Shown piece after piece: positions 42,610 through 51,141 of a stretch of DNA of 64,000 bases. The notes below the pieces were generated by a model. That model did not search any database. It was not told where the DNA came from and was given only the letters and a program-made list of their open reading frames with translations. Source of the stretch: Rhodococcus sp. SBT000017. GTDB taxonomy: Bacteria > Actinomycetota > Actinomycetes > Mycobacteriales > Mycobacteriaceae. A program made the translations under genes and the position numbers. Position 1 is the stretch's first letter; the number at the start of each line of letters is the position of its first letter. The DNA lies in contig NZ_REFU01000001.1 in the NCBI RefSeq assembly GCF_003688915.1, forward strand, positions 3,162,001 to 3,226,000. Direction: 5' to 3'.

Positions 42610-43365
42610 TCACACCCGCGAGGAACCCATAGCCCGGATCCCGACGGCAAGTCCGACCGCCGCAGTGGCCGCGGCCGCGACGACACCTGCCGTCACCGTC
42701 GAACTCGCGAAGTCGCCGGCGAACAGTGCACGTTCGGCGTCGACGAGATATCCGAGGGGGTTGATGTTCACCAGGAACTGCATCCACCCCGGGGCGGCCG
42801 TCAGCGGCAGCATCGTGCCGGAGAGGATGAGCAGCGGGAACATCAAGGTCTGCTGGATGGACCAGAAGACCCAATCCTGCCCGCGCACAGCCAGAGCCAA
42901 TGCATAGGACAGTGCACCGAGTCCGACGCCGAACACACCGAGAAGCACGATTCCGACGGCGGCACCGATCGGATTCACGGACAGGCCGAGCGGTAATGCC
43001 ACCAGAACGATCAGCACGGCCTGTGCGGCGAGCGGCACCATTTCCTTGAACGCGCGCCCGACGAGCAGCGCCGATCGCGGCAACGGTGTCACCAGCATTC
43101 GTTCGTGAGACCCCTGTTGCAACTCGGCCAACAGATTCGAGCCCGTCATGGACGTTCCGAAGATGGTGATCATCGCGAGCACACCGGGAACGAACCAGTC
43201 CCACACACTTCCGTCCCCGAGACCGGGAACATCGGTGAGCAGTGGGCCGAACAGCGCGAGCAGGATCAGGGGTTGGATGAGGCTGAAGATGACGGTGAAC
43301 GGATCGCGGACCATCGGCCGCAGTTCGCGGCCCATCACCAACGTGCTTCCGGAGAGAACGTTCAT
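42610..43365 (-). CDS. ABC-2 type transporter permease (DrrB-like)
   Basis: This 251-residue protein has six membrane segments. The ABC-2 pattern includes LRPMVRDPFTVIFSLIQPLILLALFG, the conserved ELQQGSHERMLVTPLPRSALLVGR and LMFPLLILSGTMLPL. With the coupled ATPase (ATGA overlap at 43362-43365) it forms a drug- or lipid-type exporter of the daunorubicin-resistance class. Given the surrounding acyltransferases, a lipid or glycolipid is a possible cargo, but this is inference. Confidence 0.9.
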   Translation of the reverse strand: MNVLSGSTLVMGRELRPMVRDPFTVIFSLIQPLILLALFGPLLTDVPGLGDGSVWDWFVPGVLAMITIFGTSMTGSNLLAELQQGSHERMLVTPLPRSALLVGRAFKEMVPLAAQAVLIVLVALPLGLSVNPIGAAVGIVLLGVFGVGLGALSYALALAVRGQDWVFWSIQQTLMFPLLILSGTMLPLTAAPGWMQFLVNINPLGYLVDAERALFAGDFASSTVTAGVVAAAATAAVGLAVGIRAMGSSRV

Positions 43366-44345
43366 CGCAGTTCTCCTGCCATGCTTGCGTTGTCGAGTGT
43401 CGCGGCGCTCTCGCGCAGACTGCGCCCGGTGAGGCCGAGAAACACGTCGTCGAGAGTAGGCCTCGTCATGTCCGCCGTGAGCACCCGTATGCGGTGAGAT
43501 TCACTGATTCGCAGCAACTCCGGCAACACCGACTCGGCGCGATCGACTCGAATGTTCAGCCTCGAACCCGCAACCGTCACGTCCTTGATACCGGCAACCC
43601 CGGCCAGGAGCGGAGCCAGCGCCGACGCGTCGGACACGGTGAGGACGACGAGATCGCCTGCCAGTTCGGACTTGAGCGCCGTGGCGGTGTCGTCGGCGAT
43701 GACGGTGCCGCGGTCGACGACGATCACCCGCTCGGCCATGGAATCGGCCTCGTCGAGATAGTGCGTGGTGAGCACGATGGTGGTGCCCATCTCGCGTCTG
43801 AGCCGCAGAATGTGGTCCCACAGATTGGCTCTGCTCTGCGGATCCATGCCGGTGGTCGGCTCGTCGAGAAACAGCAGGGGTGGCCGATGCACCAAACCCA
43901 GCGCGATGTCGAGCCGCCGACGCTGCCCACCGGAGAGAGTCGAGACCGTACGGCCGGCGAGCTCGCCGAGCTCGAGCGCCTCGATCAATTCGTCTGCGCG
44001 ACTGCGTGATCGCGGACGCGTCATGCCGTAGCACAGGCCCTGCACGACGAGCTCGTCCCGGACGCGTTGATTGTGGCCCGCGCCGTTGCCCTGTCCCACG
44101 TAGCCGAGGCTGCGCCGGACGCGATCCCGATCCTTGGTCACGTCGAATCCGGCGATCCGCGCCGAGCCGGATGTCGGTGACAGCAGGGTGGTCAGCATGC
44201 GCAGAGTGGTCGACTTGCCGGCCCCGTTGGGACCCAGCAGAGCCACCAGTTCTCCCTCACCGATCGTCAGATCGATGCCGCGCACCGCCTCCACGGTCTT
44301 CTTGCCTTGCCGAAAAGTCTTGGTCAATCCCGATGTTTCGATCAT
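43362..44345 (-). CDS. ABC transporter ATP-binding protein (DrrA-like)
   Basis: The 327-residue ATPase has Walker [18 protein letters not shown]-loop GYVGQGNG, signature STLSGGQRRRLDIAL, Walker B LLFLDEPTTGMDPQSR and H-loop TTHYLDEAD. The C-terminal DrrA-type regulatory extension (about 220-310) ends in RPTLDDVFLGLTGRSLRE. It powers the DrrB-like permease encoded next. Its start is about 96 nt downstream of the acyltransferase gene, with an A/T-poor gap that shows no clear promoter. Confidence 0.92.
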   Translation of the reverse strand: MIETSGLTKTFRQGKKTVEAVRGIDLTIGEGELVALLGPNGAGKSTTLRMLTTLLSPTSGSARIAGFDVTKDRDRVRRSLGYVGQGNGAGHNQRVRDELVVQGLCYGMTRPRSRSRADELIEALELGELAGRTVSTLSGGQRRRLDIALGLVHRPPLLFLDEPTTGMDPQSRANLWDHILRLRREMGTTIVLTTHYLDEADSMAERVIVVDRGTVIADDTATALKSELAGDLVVLTVSDASALAPLLAGVAGIKDVTVAGSRLNIRVDRAESVLPELLRISESHRIRVLTADMTRPTLDDVFLGLTGRSLRESAATLDNASMAGELR

Positions 44346-44441
44346 CTGTGACGCCCCTCGTCGTAGCGGTGAATCCCTACGACGGAGACGCTAGAAACGA
44401 TCGCGGTCAGCTTCGGTCCGCGTTGCCGATACCGCGAGGAA

Positions 44442-45419
44442 TCAGCCGAAGACGGGAAACTTTCGCTTGCTGGCGAGGGCGTCCATCCCGGACTGGATGC
44501 TCGCGCGCACCTCGTCGTATTTGGCTTCGACGTACGCCTCGTCCTCGCACCGAGCCGGATCGTGGTCCAGTTCGATCGGCGGCATGAAACGGGTACGGAT
44601 CTTGGCGGGCAACGGAACCTGTGGCAGCGCGGCGGGCGCGATGATCCAGGGAAGCGAGATCGCGATGGGAAACACCTTCAACCGTGCAATCTTGTCCAGC
44701 TTCAGCGCTTTCGACAGCTTGTCACCGCGTATCAGTACCGGCATCGCGTCGGCCCCACCCACCGTCGCCACCGGCACGATGGGTACACCCATCCGAATGG
44801 CGAGCTTGATGAAACCGGTTCGACCACCGAGAGTGGCCTCGTCGCGCTTGCTCCAGGGCCGCAACGAATCGACCTCACCACCCGGCCAGACGATGACGTC
44901 CCGACCCTCGGCCAGTGCCGTCGACATCGAGTCCGGTGCCGCGGGCAGCACGCCCATGGATCGAAAGACTTTGCCGATCAACGGGAACGCCATCAGCGCA
45001 TCGTGCGCGGTGCCGTGCAGAATCCGCTTCTCGCCGAAGTGTCGCCACCATTGCGCGCCGACGGTCCACGCGTCCCACACGAACGGCGCACCCGAATGCA
45101 CCCCCACGACCAGTACCGGCGACTCGGGGATGGTCTCCCAACCGTCGATCTCCATTCGGAAGTACCGGTCCATCACCCCGTTCCACAGCCGCTGCTGACG
45201 GTCCATCGCGACGGTGTTCTGATCGTCGAGGTCCCAGCCGCCTGCGCGTTCGGCAACAACGGCTCCGAGACCACCGGACGCGTTCGCCCGTCGCTCCTTC
45301 ATCTTCAGGCGCGCGGCGGCGGCGTACCGCTGCGCTTGCTCGCGCAACTGTTCCGTCGTCGGTTCCCCCGGCGAGTCTCCAGTGCGATCCCCACCCGTTA
45401 CGTGATCCCCATCACTCAT
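44442..45419 (-). CDS. Acyltransferase (DAGAT-like lysophospholipid acyltransferase family)
   Basis: The 325-residue protein shows the acyltransferase block VVGVHSGAPFVWDAW (HxxxxD-like: H-S-G-A-P-F-V-W-D) and AFPLIGKVFRSMGVLPA. Further blocks are VIVWPGGEVDSLRPW (PGG in place of PEG, as in DAGAT-like enzymes) and LAIRMGVPIVPVATVGGADAM. Probably acylates a lipid acceptor. The first 60 residues are polar and probably disordered. The ATG at 45419 is chosen because the earlier in-frame codons run through the divergent gntP promoter. Confidence 0.78.
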   Translation of the reverse strand: MSDGDHVTGGDRTGDSPGEPTTEQLREQAQRYAAAARLKMKERRANASGGLGAVVAERAGGWDLDDQNTVAMDRQQRLWNGVMDRYFRMEIDGWETIPESPVLVVGVHSGAPFVWDAWTVGAQWWRHFGEKRILHGTAHDALMAFPLIGKVFRSMGVLPAAPDSMSTALAEGRDVIVWPGGEVDSLRPWSKRDEATLGGRTGFIKLAIRMGVPIVPVATVGGADAMPVLIRGDKLSKALKLDKIARLKVFPIAISLPWIIAPAALPQVPLPAKIRTRFMPPIELDHDPARCEDEAYVEAKYDEVRASIQSGMDALASKRKFPVFG

Positions 45420-45536
45420 ACTGGCACCGTACTCCACCGCACCCGAGTCGACCGACGACCGGAGCTCGTAACCCCACGGGGCTTGCAGACTGTCCGATAT
45501 GGTCGAAATTCGAGCCGAACGAACGAGGTAACCCCC

Positions 45537-46940
45537 ATGGATCCGATCGAACCGGCATACGGAACGACTGTATTGCTGCTGATCGCAGCCGCAGCCGTAG
45601 CAATCTTGCTGTTCCTCATCATGAAGGTGAAGCTGCACGCCTTCGTCTCACTCGTCCTGGTCAGCGCGGTCACCGCTGTCGCGGCGGGAATTCCGCTGAC
45701 AGACGTACCGTCGGCCCTGCTCTCGGGCTTCAGTTCCACGCTCGGATCGGTTGCCCTACTCGTCGCCTTGGGCGTGATGGTCGGCAGACTGCTCGAAATC
45801 ACCGGTGGCGCACAAGTATTGGCCGATACCCTGATCAACCGCTTCGGTGCCAAACGCGCACCGCTCGCCCTCGGTGTCGCCGCACTCATCTTCGGCTTCC
45901 CCATCTTCTTCGACGCCGGGCTCGTCGTGTTCCTGCCGATCATCTTCACCGTCGCCAAACGTTTCGGTGGATCGGTGCTGCTGTACGCACTCCCCACCGC
46001 GGGCGCGTTCGCGGCGATGCACGCCATCGTTCCCCCGCATCCCGGTCCCGTCGCCGCCACCGAGCTTCTCGGCGGAGATATCGGATCGGTACTGCTGGTC
46101 GGCGTCCCCGTCGCCGTCATCTCGTGGTTCGTCGGCTCGTACCTCGTCGGTACCCAGCTCGGCAAGCGGTTCCACACCTTGCCCGCCGACATCTTCTCCG
46201 GCGGAGCACCCGCCTCGGAGGAGCACGACAAGGAGATGGCTGCACTACGCAATCCGGCTCCGAAGTTCGCCGCGGTGCTGTTCATTCTGCTGACGCCTCT
46301 GGTGCTGATCTCCCTCAACACCGTGGTCAATACTCTGACCACCTCGGGCGTGCTGACCGGAGACGAGACCTGGGCCGCTGCCCTCACGCTCATCGGTCAG
46401 ACACCTATCGCACTGCTCATCACCTTGCTCCTGGCTCTGTTCATCCTCGCGCCGGGGCGCTTCCCGGTGGCCGACGGTGCCAAGTACATGGATCAGGCTC
46501 TCGGGCCCATCTGCTCGATCATCCTGATCACCGGTGCCGGCGGCATGTTCGGAGGTGTGCTTCGGGCCAGTGGCATCGGGCAGTCCCTCACCTCCTCGTT
46601 GTCCGATCTAGGACTGCCGATTCTGTTGCAGGCCTTCCTGATCGCCACCGCGCTACGCGTCGCGCAGGGTTCGGCCACCGTTGCGCTCACCACCACCGCC
46701 GGGCTGATCTCGGTGCAGGTGGCGGAGCTGGATCTGAGCAACTTCAAGATCGCGCTGCTCGTCTTCGCGCTCGCTGCAGGAGCCACCGTTCTCTCTCACG
46801 TCAACGACTCCGGCTTCTGGCTCGTCAGCCGCTTCTTCGGCATGGACGAGAAGACCACACTGAAAACCTGGACCGTCATGGAAACCACACTCGGACTGGC
46901 GATTTTCGCACTCGCGTCGCTGCTGTGGGTGGTGTTCTAG
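45537..46940 (+). CDS. gntP: Gluconate:H+ symporter (GntP family permease)
   Basis: The 467-residue protein has about 12-14 membrane segments with GntP hallmarks: VALGVMVGRLLEITGGAQVLAD, FGFPIFFDAGLVVFLPI, MHAIVPPHPGPVAATELLG, ITGAGGMFGGVLRASGIG and LSHVNDSGFWLVSRFFGM. It takes up gluconate or related aldonates with protons. No gluconate kinase is beside it, and it is 35 kb from the hexarate island. GAGG precedes the ATG. Its stop overlaps the stop of the broken SDR gene (CTAG). Confidence 0.92.
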   Translation: MDPIEPAYGTTVLLLIAAAAVAILLFLIMKVKLHAFVSLVLVSAVTAVAAGIPLTDVPSALLSGFSSTLGSVALLVALGVMVGRLLEITGGAQVLADTLINRFGAKRAPLALGVAALIFGFPIFFDAGLVVFLPIIFTVAKRFGGSVLLYALPTAGAFAAMHAIVPPHPGPVAATELLGGDIGSVLLVGVPVAVISWFVGSYLVGTQLGKRFHTLPADIFSGGAPASEEHDKEMAALRNPAPKFAAVLFILLTPLVLISLNTVVNTLTTSGVLTGDETWAAALTLIGQTPIALLITLLLALFILAPGRFPVADGAKYMDQALGPICSIILITGAGGMFGGVLRASGIGQSLTSSLSDLGLPILLQAFLIATALRVAQGSATVALTTTAGLISVQVAELDLSNFKIALLVFALAAGATVLSHVNDSGFWLVSRFFGMDEKTTLKTWTVMETTLGLAIFALASLLWVVF

Positions 46941-47721
46941 CGGGGTGGACCGTCTCGATTGATGAGTCCGAGCAGGATCGACGGCGCGAGCCGCGACCCG
47001 ATGATCGACACTCGGCCCAGTCCGATGGCGATCTCGTCGCGGCCGCTGTCGAGTCCGGCCATCGTCGCGTCGAGGAACTTCTCCAACGGCATCGCCATCG
47101 GCGGCGCGCTCTTCATGCTGCGGTGCAACGGTGGTCGACCACCGGCGGAACGAGTTCGACCACCTGAACGGTGGTTCGGCGCAGTTGATGCCGGAGACTG
47201 ACGGTGAACGAATGAACGGCTGCTTTGGTCGCGGAATACACGGGAGCGCCGGCGAGTGGAACGAAGCCGAGGCCGAAGCCGACGTGCACCACCCGTGCGC
47301 GAGGGGCCAGGCGTAGGAGGGGCAGCGCTGCCGAGCTGACGTCGACGAGTCCGGTGAAGTTGGTGGCGATCTCGTCGGCGATCTCGGCGATCGCCGGCCG
47401 CTCCTGCGCCGAGAAGTCCAGTGGGCGTTGAACTCCGGCGTTGTTGATCAGGGTCGTCAGATGCGGAATCGATGCGGCGATGTCGGCCATCGCGCGGCGC
47501 ACGGATTCCGGGTCGCAGACGTCCATGACGATCGCCGTCATGCCGGGGTGTTCCGCGGCCATCGCGCTCAGGCGCTCGGGGTCGCGCCCGGTGATGACGA
47601 CGTGGGCTTCGCGCGCGTGGAACCGGGTGGCGAGTCCGGCTCCGATGCCCGACGTCGCGCCGGTGATGAGAACGACGTCGTCGTCGCTGGGCTTCAGGTG
47701 TGGCCTTCGACGTCCGATCAT
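46937..47721 (-). pseudogene. Short-chain dehydrogenase broken by a one-base frameshift
   Basis: From 47721 the frame reads DDVVLITGATSGIGAGLATRF (cofactor motif), LINNAGVQRPLDF, VVHVGFGLGF and YSATKAAVHSFTVSLRHQL, then VVELVPPVVD and ends early as HRCTAA. The expected tail, LHRSMKSAPPMAMPLEKFL to INRDGPPR, continues in another frame to 46937. The shift (one base missing) lies at about 47121-47140. The whole span is 785 nt, not a multiple of three. The family resembles DltE-type SDRs, where the C-terminal part completes the substrate pocket. Its start overlaps the heliorhodopsin stop by ATGA. Confidence 0.8.
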
Positions 47722-48500
47722 GCGAGCGACCCGGCCACGATCTGCCAGGCCAGAGCGGATTTCGCGGCGAGGCTCAGTACGAGGTAGACGAACTCGCCGT
47801 ACGCGTAGTCCTTCCAGGGCCCGATCCTTCGGTACTGCAGCCATTGGTTGGCCGCGAAGCTCATGAAGAAGACGAACAGGGAGAAGAAGATTCCGTAGAC
47901 GAACCCGGGAACCTCCGAGGCACCGACGAGGTTCACAGTGATCGCTACCCAGGGTGCGGCACCGGCGACACAGCCGAACCAGAACGCGGTGAGGTCCGGT
48001 CGCTGTCCGGGTCGGTCGAAACGCTCCTGCAGCCAACCGAACAGAATCATGGCGACGTTGGCACCCACGATCGCGATGAGCGCGCTGATCTGCGTGATGC
48101 CGGCGTACAGGGCGATGAGGACCACCATTATCGTGGCGCTGACGCTGTACTCGAGCCACCGGAATGGGTTGACACCGCGAGAGAGGTTGCGTTCGTACGA
48201 TGTTCGTAGCGGTGCTCCGGTGACGAAGTGATCCACCGCCGCCAGTGCGAGGAAGACTGCGACGGCGATGCCGATGGGAACAGCGAACGCTTCCTGCGCC
48301 TGCGGAACCACCGTTCCCGGTGGTCCCGCCGGGTACGCGGTGGTCACATCGATGGCGAAGTCCGATGCGATGACGAGCACCGCGATGGCCTGAACAGCAT
48401 GCAGCACGGACAGTGAGAGGTTCCAGATGCGGAGTCGGCTCAGCCTGTTCGGCGAGAGTGTGTGCTCGGTGGCGATGGCCGGGTGCGGTGTACGTGCCAT
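47718..48500 (-). CDS. Heliorhodopsin
   Basis: The 260-residue protein has seven hydrophobic helices and the heliorhodopsin pattern from start to end. It has RLRIWNLSLSVLHAVQA (TM1, H34), AAVDHF (H91), NPFRWLEYSVSATIM (TM3, counterion-like E117), LIAIVGANVAMILFGWLQE, FFMSFAANQWLQYRRIGPW, then DYAYGEFVYLVLSLAAK with the retinal Schiff-base Lys K247 followed by SALAWQ. Heliorhodopsins bind retinal with an inverted membrane topology and are thought to signal or assist rather than pump. The ATG at 48500 keeps the TetR palindrome outside the gene; a TTG at 48536 is the alternative. Divergent TetR gene upstream, coupled SDR downstream. Confidence 0.9.
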   Translation of the reverse strand: MARTPHPAIATEHTLSPNRLSRLRIWNLSLSVLHAVQAIAVLVIASDFAIDVTTAYPAGPPGTVVPQAQEAFAVPIGIAVAVFLALAAVDHFVTGAPLRTSYERNLSRGVNPFRWLEYSVSATIMVVLIALYAGITQISALIAIVGANVAMILFGWLQERFDRPGQRPDLTAFWFGCVAGAAPWVAITVNLVGASEVPGFVYGIFFSLFVFFMSFAANQWLQYRRIGPWKDYAYGEFVYLVLSLAAKSALAWQIVAGSLA

Positions 48501-48507
48501 GTCCGTT

Positions 48508-48528
48508 AGCCTTACAGATTGTAAGGCT
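48508..48528. promoter_or_regulatory. TetR operator between heliorhodopsin and tetR
   Basis: A perfect palindrome with 9-nt arms AGCCTTACA and TGTAAGGCT around 3 nt. It ends 8 nt from the heliorhodopsin start codon and 29 nt before the GTG of the divergent tetR gene, so one protein bound here could control both. Confidence 0.75.
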
Positions 48529-48556
48529 GCTGACAAGGATCGGGCAGGAGGACGCT

Positions 48557-49135
48557 GTGACGGCGAACAAAGAGCTGTCCGCGCGCGAACGGATCATGCT
48601 CGCAGCGATCGAATTGGCCGACCAGCAGGGGACCGGCCGCATGACGATGTCCGCGGTAGCCGCGCGCGCAAGGGTTTCGCGGCCGACGCTGTACAGCTAC
48701 TTTCCCGACGTGTCTCGGATTCTGGAGGCCTGGGTCGAGCAGGAAGTAGTACGCGTCGAGGCGCAGCTCCAGGACGTACTGGAGCAGGGTGCAGGTTCGG
48801 ATCCGATGACAGTGCTGGGTGACTACATCGACCTGCAGTTGATCTATTTCGTCGAATCTCCGACGAGGGCCCTGCTCACGACAGCCGCCCTTGGGTCGCC
48901 GCCGCAGTCCGTCACCGGGCACATCGAACGGTTCCGCGCAGACGTATACGGGCTGCTGTCGGCTCTGGACAGGCAAGGACGTCTTCGGGCCGACGTGGAC
49001 GTCGAGATGCTGGCCGGTCTTGTCATCGCCGGGATCACCTCGATGACGTCTCACGTGCTGGAGGAACAGATGTCGCCTACCGAGGCGCGACGCCAATTGC
49101 TGGACATACTCTTTCGAGGATCGCTTCGCTCGTGA
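48557..49135 (+). CDS. TetR family transcriptional regulator (divergent from heliorhodopsin)
   Basis: The 192-residue protein has a TetR helix-turn-helix (about 8-55: RERIMLAAIELADQQGTGRM, then VAARARVSRPTLYSYFPDVSRIL) and a C-terminal dimer/ligand domain. The GTG at 48557 follows CAGGAG; the open frame before it crosses the operator and is rejected. The single perfect palindrome in the short divergent gap makes it the probable repressor of the heliorhodopsin-SDR unit. What it senses is unknown. Confidence 0.88.
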   Translation: MTANKELSARERIMLAAIELADQQGTGRMTMSAVAARARVSRPTLYSYFPDVSRILEAWVEQEVVRVEAQLQDVLEQGAGSDPMTVLGDYIDLQLIYFVESPTRALLTTAALGSPPQSVTGHIERFRADVYGLLSALDRQGRLRADVDVEMLAGLVIAGITSMTSHVLEEQMSPTEARRQLLDILFRGSLRS

Positions 49136-49158
49136 CAGTCCGCGACCCCGACTGTCAC
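49132..49158. terminator. Hairpin between convergent tetR and ydeI-like genes
   Basis: GTGACAGT (49132-49139) pairs with ACTGTCAC (49151-49158) around 11 nt. The hairpin overlaps both stop codons. It is a candidate bidirectional terminator without U-run. Confidence 0.5.
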
Positions 49159-49757
49159 TGTCGGTCGCGCTTGGGTTGCCATCGAGCTGCGCGCTCGCCG
49201 ATCGATGCGAGCCGAGCAGTCTCGTGCACTCGTGCGGCTCGGGTCTCGGGCCGCTTGGCGGTCACGATCCACTCCAGAATCCCGCGACGCGCGGACGGTG
49301 GGAATTGGTTCCAATTGTTCTCCGCGCCAGCATATTCGGCGAAGGCAGCCGCGAGGTCATCGGGAACGATCAGATCCTCGACCTCGTCGAGGACGGTCCA
49401 TGATCCATTGGCGACGGCAGCCTCGACGGCGCTCTCCCCCGCCGGCAACATCAGGCCCGCATCTCGAAGGGTCTCGATTCGAATCTTGTTCGGACGGGAC
49501 CATGCACTGGTGAGCTTCCTGGGGGAGAAATACAGCATGGTTCGCTCGTCGTCGAGCTTGCGCGGTCGGCTGTCGACCCACCCCACGGCGAGTGCTTCCG
49601 ACACGGCGTCGTCGTAGCTGATCGCCGGTTTTCCAGTGGCCTTCTTCCACGACACCAGCCACGCGGATTCCGAAGTTCCGTGATTGGCGGTCAGCCACGT
49701 CCGCCACTGCGCACGTGTCTCGGCATGCACCCTCGGTGCGTCGTCCATGACGGCCAT
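49155..49757 (-). CDS. YdeI/OmpD-associated family protein
   Basis: The 200-residue protein carries the YdeI-type fold: RAQWRTWLTANHGTSESAWLVSWKK, ISYDDAVSEALAVGWVDSRPRKLDD, MLYFSPRKLTSAWSRPNKIRIE and a C-terminal helical part with NNWNQFPPSARRGILEWIVTAKRPETRAARV. Family members have been linked to tolerance of antimicrobial peptides, but the biochemical role is not known. The start at 49757 follows GGGAAGGG. Divergent from a DUF1905 protein gene, a domain often fused to YdeI-like regions, so the two may act together. Confidence 0.78.
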   Translation of the reverse strand: MAVMDDAPRVHAETRAQWRTWLTANHGTSESAWLVSWKKATGKPAISYDDAVSEALAVGWVDSRPRKLDDERTMLYFSPRKLTSAWSRPNKIRIETLRDAGLMLPAGESAVEAAVANGSWTVLDEVEDLIVPDDLAAAFAEYAGAENNWNQFPPSARRGILEWIVTAKRPETRAARVHETARLASIGERAARWQPKRDRQ

Positions 49758-49781
49758 GCGTATCCCTTCCCTCACTGCCTC

Positions 49782-49798
49782 GACAGTCCGTCACTGTC
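49782..49798. promoter_or_regulatory. Small inverted repeat upstream of the ydeI-like gene
   Basis: GACAGT-CCGTC-ACTGTC, perfect 6-nt arms, 25 nt upstream of the start. The arm word also occurs in the hairpin at the other end of the gene (49132-49158). Possible operator. Confidence 0.35.
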
Positions 49799-49873
49799 TC
49801 GGAGACAACCACTCGTTTATGCTGCGATTATGGGCGAAATTCCCTTCAGTCGTGTCGATGATGCGAGGCATTC

Positions 49874-50356
49874 GTGAGTGAGCGCTTTCGATTCGACGCA
49901 GTGCTGGAACCGTTGACGTGGGGCAAGAACACGTACACGATCATCCGTGTTCCGACTCGATTGGTCGAGGCAGCGGAGCGGTGGCCGACTCGCCGGATCG
50001 ACGGTTCGATCGACGGACTGAGTCTCAATCTCGGTCTCAACAAAGCAGATTCGAAGGTGCTGCCCGGGTCGTTCGTCTACATCGGTGCAGCTCTTCAGCG
50101 TCGGTTGGGCGTGCGCCCCGGCGACTTGGTGTCGTGCGAATTCGAACCGGCCGACCCCGATCTGGTGCCGGTGCCGCAGGACGTCGCGGAGGCGATGGAG
50201 GCGGCACATTGCACATCCGCGTGGGAGCGGAAGCGGCCGAGCGAGCGGCGTCAGTTGTTGATGCCGATCGACAACGCTGCGCGAGAGCAGACCCGAGCAG
50301 TCCGCGTAGCGCGACTGGTCGGGATGTTGACGGAGAAACCGCAGCCGGACAGTTGA
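49874..50356 (+). CDS. DUF1905 domain protein
   Basis: The 160-residue protein begins FRFDAVLEPLTWGKNTYTIIRVP, the DUF1905 pattern (a small beta-barrel with a conserved Trp and I/V-rich strand). It then has DGLSLNLGLNKAD and GVRPGDLVSCEFEPADPDLVPVPQDVAEAM. The last 50 residues (AWERKRPSERRQLLMPIDNAA, then REQTRAVRVARLVGMLTEK) match the YdeI/OmpD-associated tail. Function unknown. GTG start; the ribosome site is weak. Divergent from the ydeI-like gene. Confidence 0.75.
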   Translation: MSERFRFDAVLEPLTWGKNTYTIIRVPTRLVEAAERWPTRRIDGSIDGLSLNLGLNKADSKVLPGSFVYIGAALQRRLGVRPGDLVSCEFEPADPDLVPVPQDVAEAMEAAHCTSAWERKRPSERRQLLMPIDNAAREQTRAVRVARLVGMLTEKPQPDS

Positions 50357-50373
50357 GGTGCCCAGGCCCGCAG

Positions 50374-51078
50374 TCACTGCACCGGAACGAGAATTCGCCA
50401 CGCCCCCAACGCCAGTGAGCCGACGGTGACGAGCAGGAACAGGCCGACCCAGACGATGCCGGGGAGGAAGGTCAACCGGGCCAGCTGATCGGCGTCGGAG
50501 TCCCGAGCCCGTCCTGCGCTGCGTGATTTCTGCAGTTCGAGAACGGGACGCGGACCGGCGATCAGCAGGAAGAACGTGATGAAGTACGCCGCAGCGACCT
50601 GTTGCTCTCCGGTGCCCCACCAGGACACGACGAACAGGGCGGCGCCGACGACGACAAGTGAGAGCAGCCCGTAGATGTTGCGAATCATCAACAGCATCAA
50701 CGCAATCGACACGACGCCGATCCACAGCACCGCGACTGCATGTTGGGTTCCGAGCACGAACGCGGCACCGAGACCGAGCAGCGACGGCCCCACGTAGCCG
50801 GCGAAGGTCATCGCGATGACGCCGAGGCCGGTGGGCTTGCCCTTGGAGATCGCGACGCCCGAGGTGTCCGAATGCAACCGCAGGCCCATCAGCTGACGAC
50901 CGGTGATCAGTGCGACGAACAGATGCGCGCCCTCGTGCGCAATGGTGACCACGTTGCGCGCGATCCGCCAGGTCTGCGGAAGCGCCACGATGACGAGAGC
51001 CGCCAAGGCGGCGACTTGGACGATCCATACCGGCGGATCAGGACTCACCGCGGAGATGCGGTCCCAGAATTCGTTCAC
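50374..51078 (-). CDS. M50 family metallopeptidase-like membrane protein
   Basis: The 234-residue integral membrane protein has five to six hydrophobic segments. The zinc motif VVTIAHEGAHLFVALITGRQ has H48-E49-x-x-H52 in the first membrane region, as in the M50B-like (site-2-protease-related) family of actinobacteria. LHSDTSGVAISKG and FAGYVGPSLLGLGAAF follow. A second-half Asp ligand typical of full S2P enzymes is not evident, so peptidase activity is uncertain. Alone between the DUF1905 gene and the desA1 terminator. Confidence 0.8.
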   Translation of the reverse strand: MNEFWDRISAVSPDPPVWIVQVAALAALVIVALPQTWRIARNVVTIAHEGAHLFVALITGRQLMGLRLHSDTSGVAISKGKPTGLGVIAMTFAGYVGPSLLGLGAAFVLGTQHAVAVLWIGVVSIALMLLMIRNIYGLLSLVVVGAALFVVSWWGTGEQQVAAAYFITFFLLIAGPRPVLELQKSRSAGRARDSDADQLARLTFLPGIVWVGLFLLVTVGSLALGAWRILVPVQ

Positions 51079-51090
51079 ACCACACCCTAT

Positions 51091-51132
51091 GTGAACGGAA
51101 CTTCGTAGCAGAGACTACGAAGTTCCGTTCAC
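51091..51132. terminator. Long hairpin terminator downstream of desA1
   Basis: A perfect 18-bp stem (arm GTGAACGGAACTTCGTAG) with a 6-nt loop, 10 nt past the desA1 stop on the minus strand and 13 nt before the M50 gene start. No U-run. Confidence 0.8.
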
Positions 51133-51141
51133 CTGGGACGG

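Noticed and set aside
49155..50356. YdeI-like and DUF1905 genes as a toxin-antitoxin pair
   Set aside because: They are divergent rather than an operon, both are larger than typical toxin or antitoxin proteins, and neither has a toxin motif.
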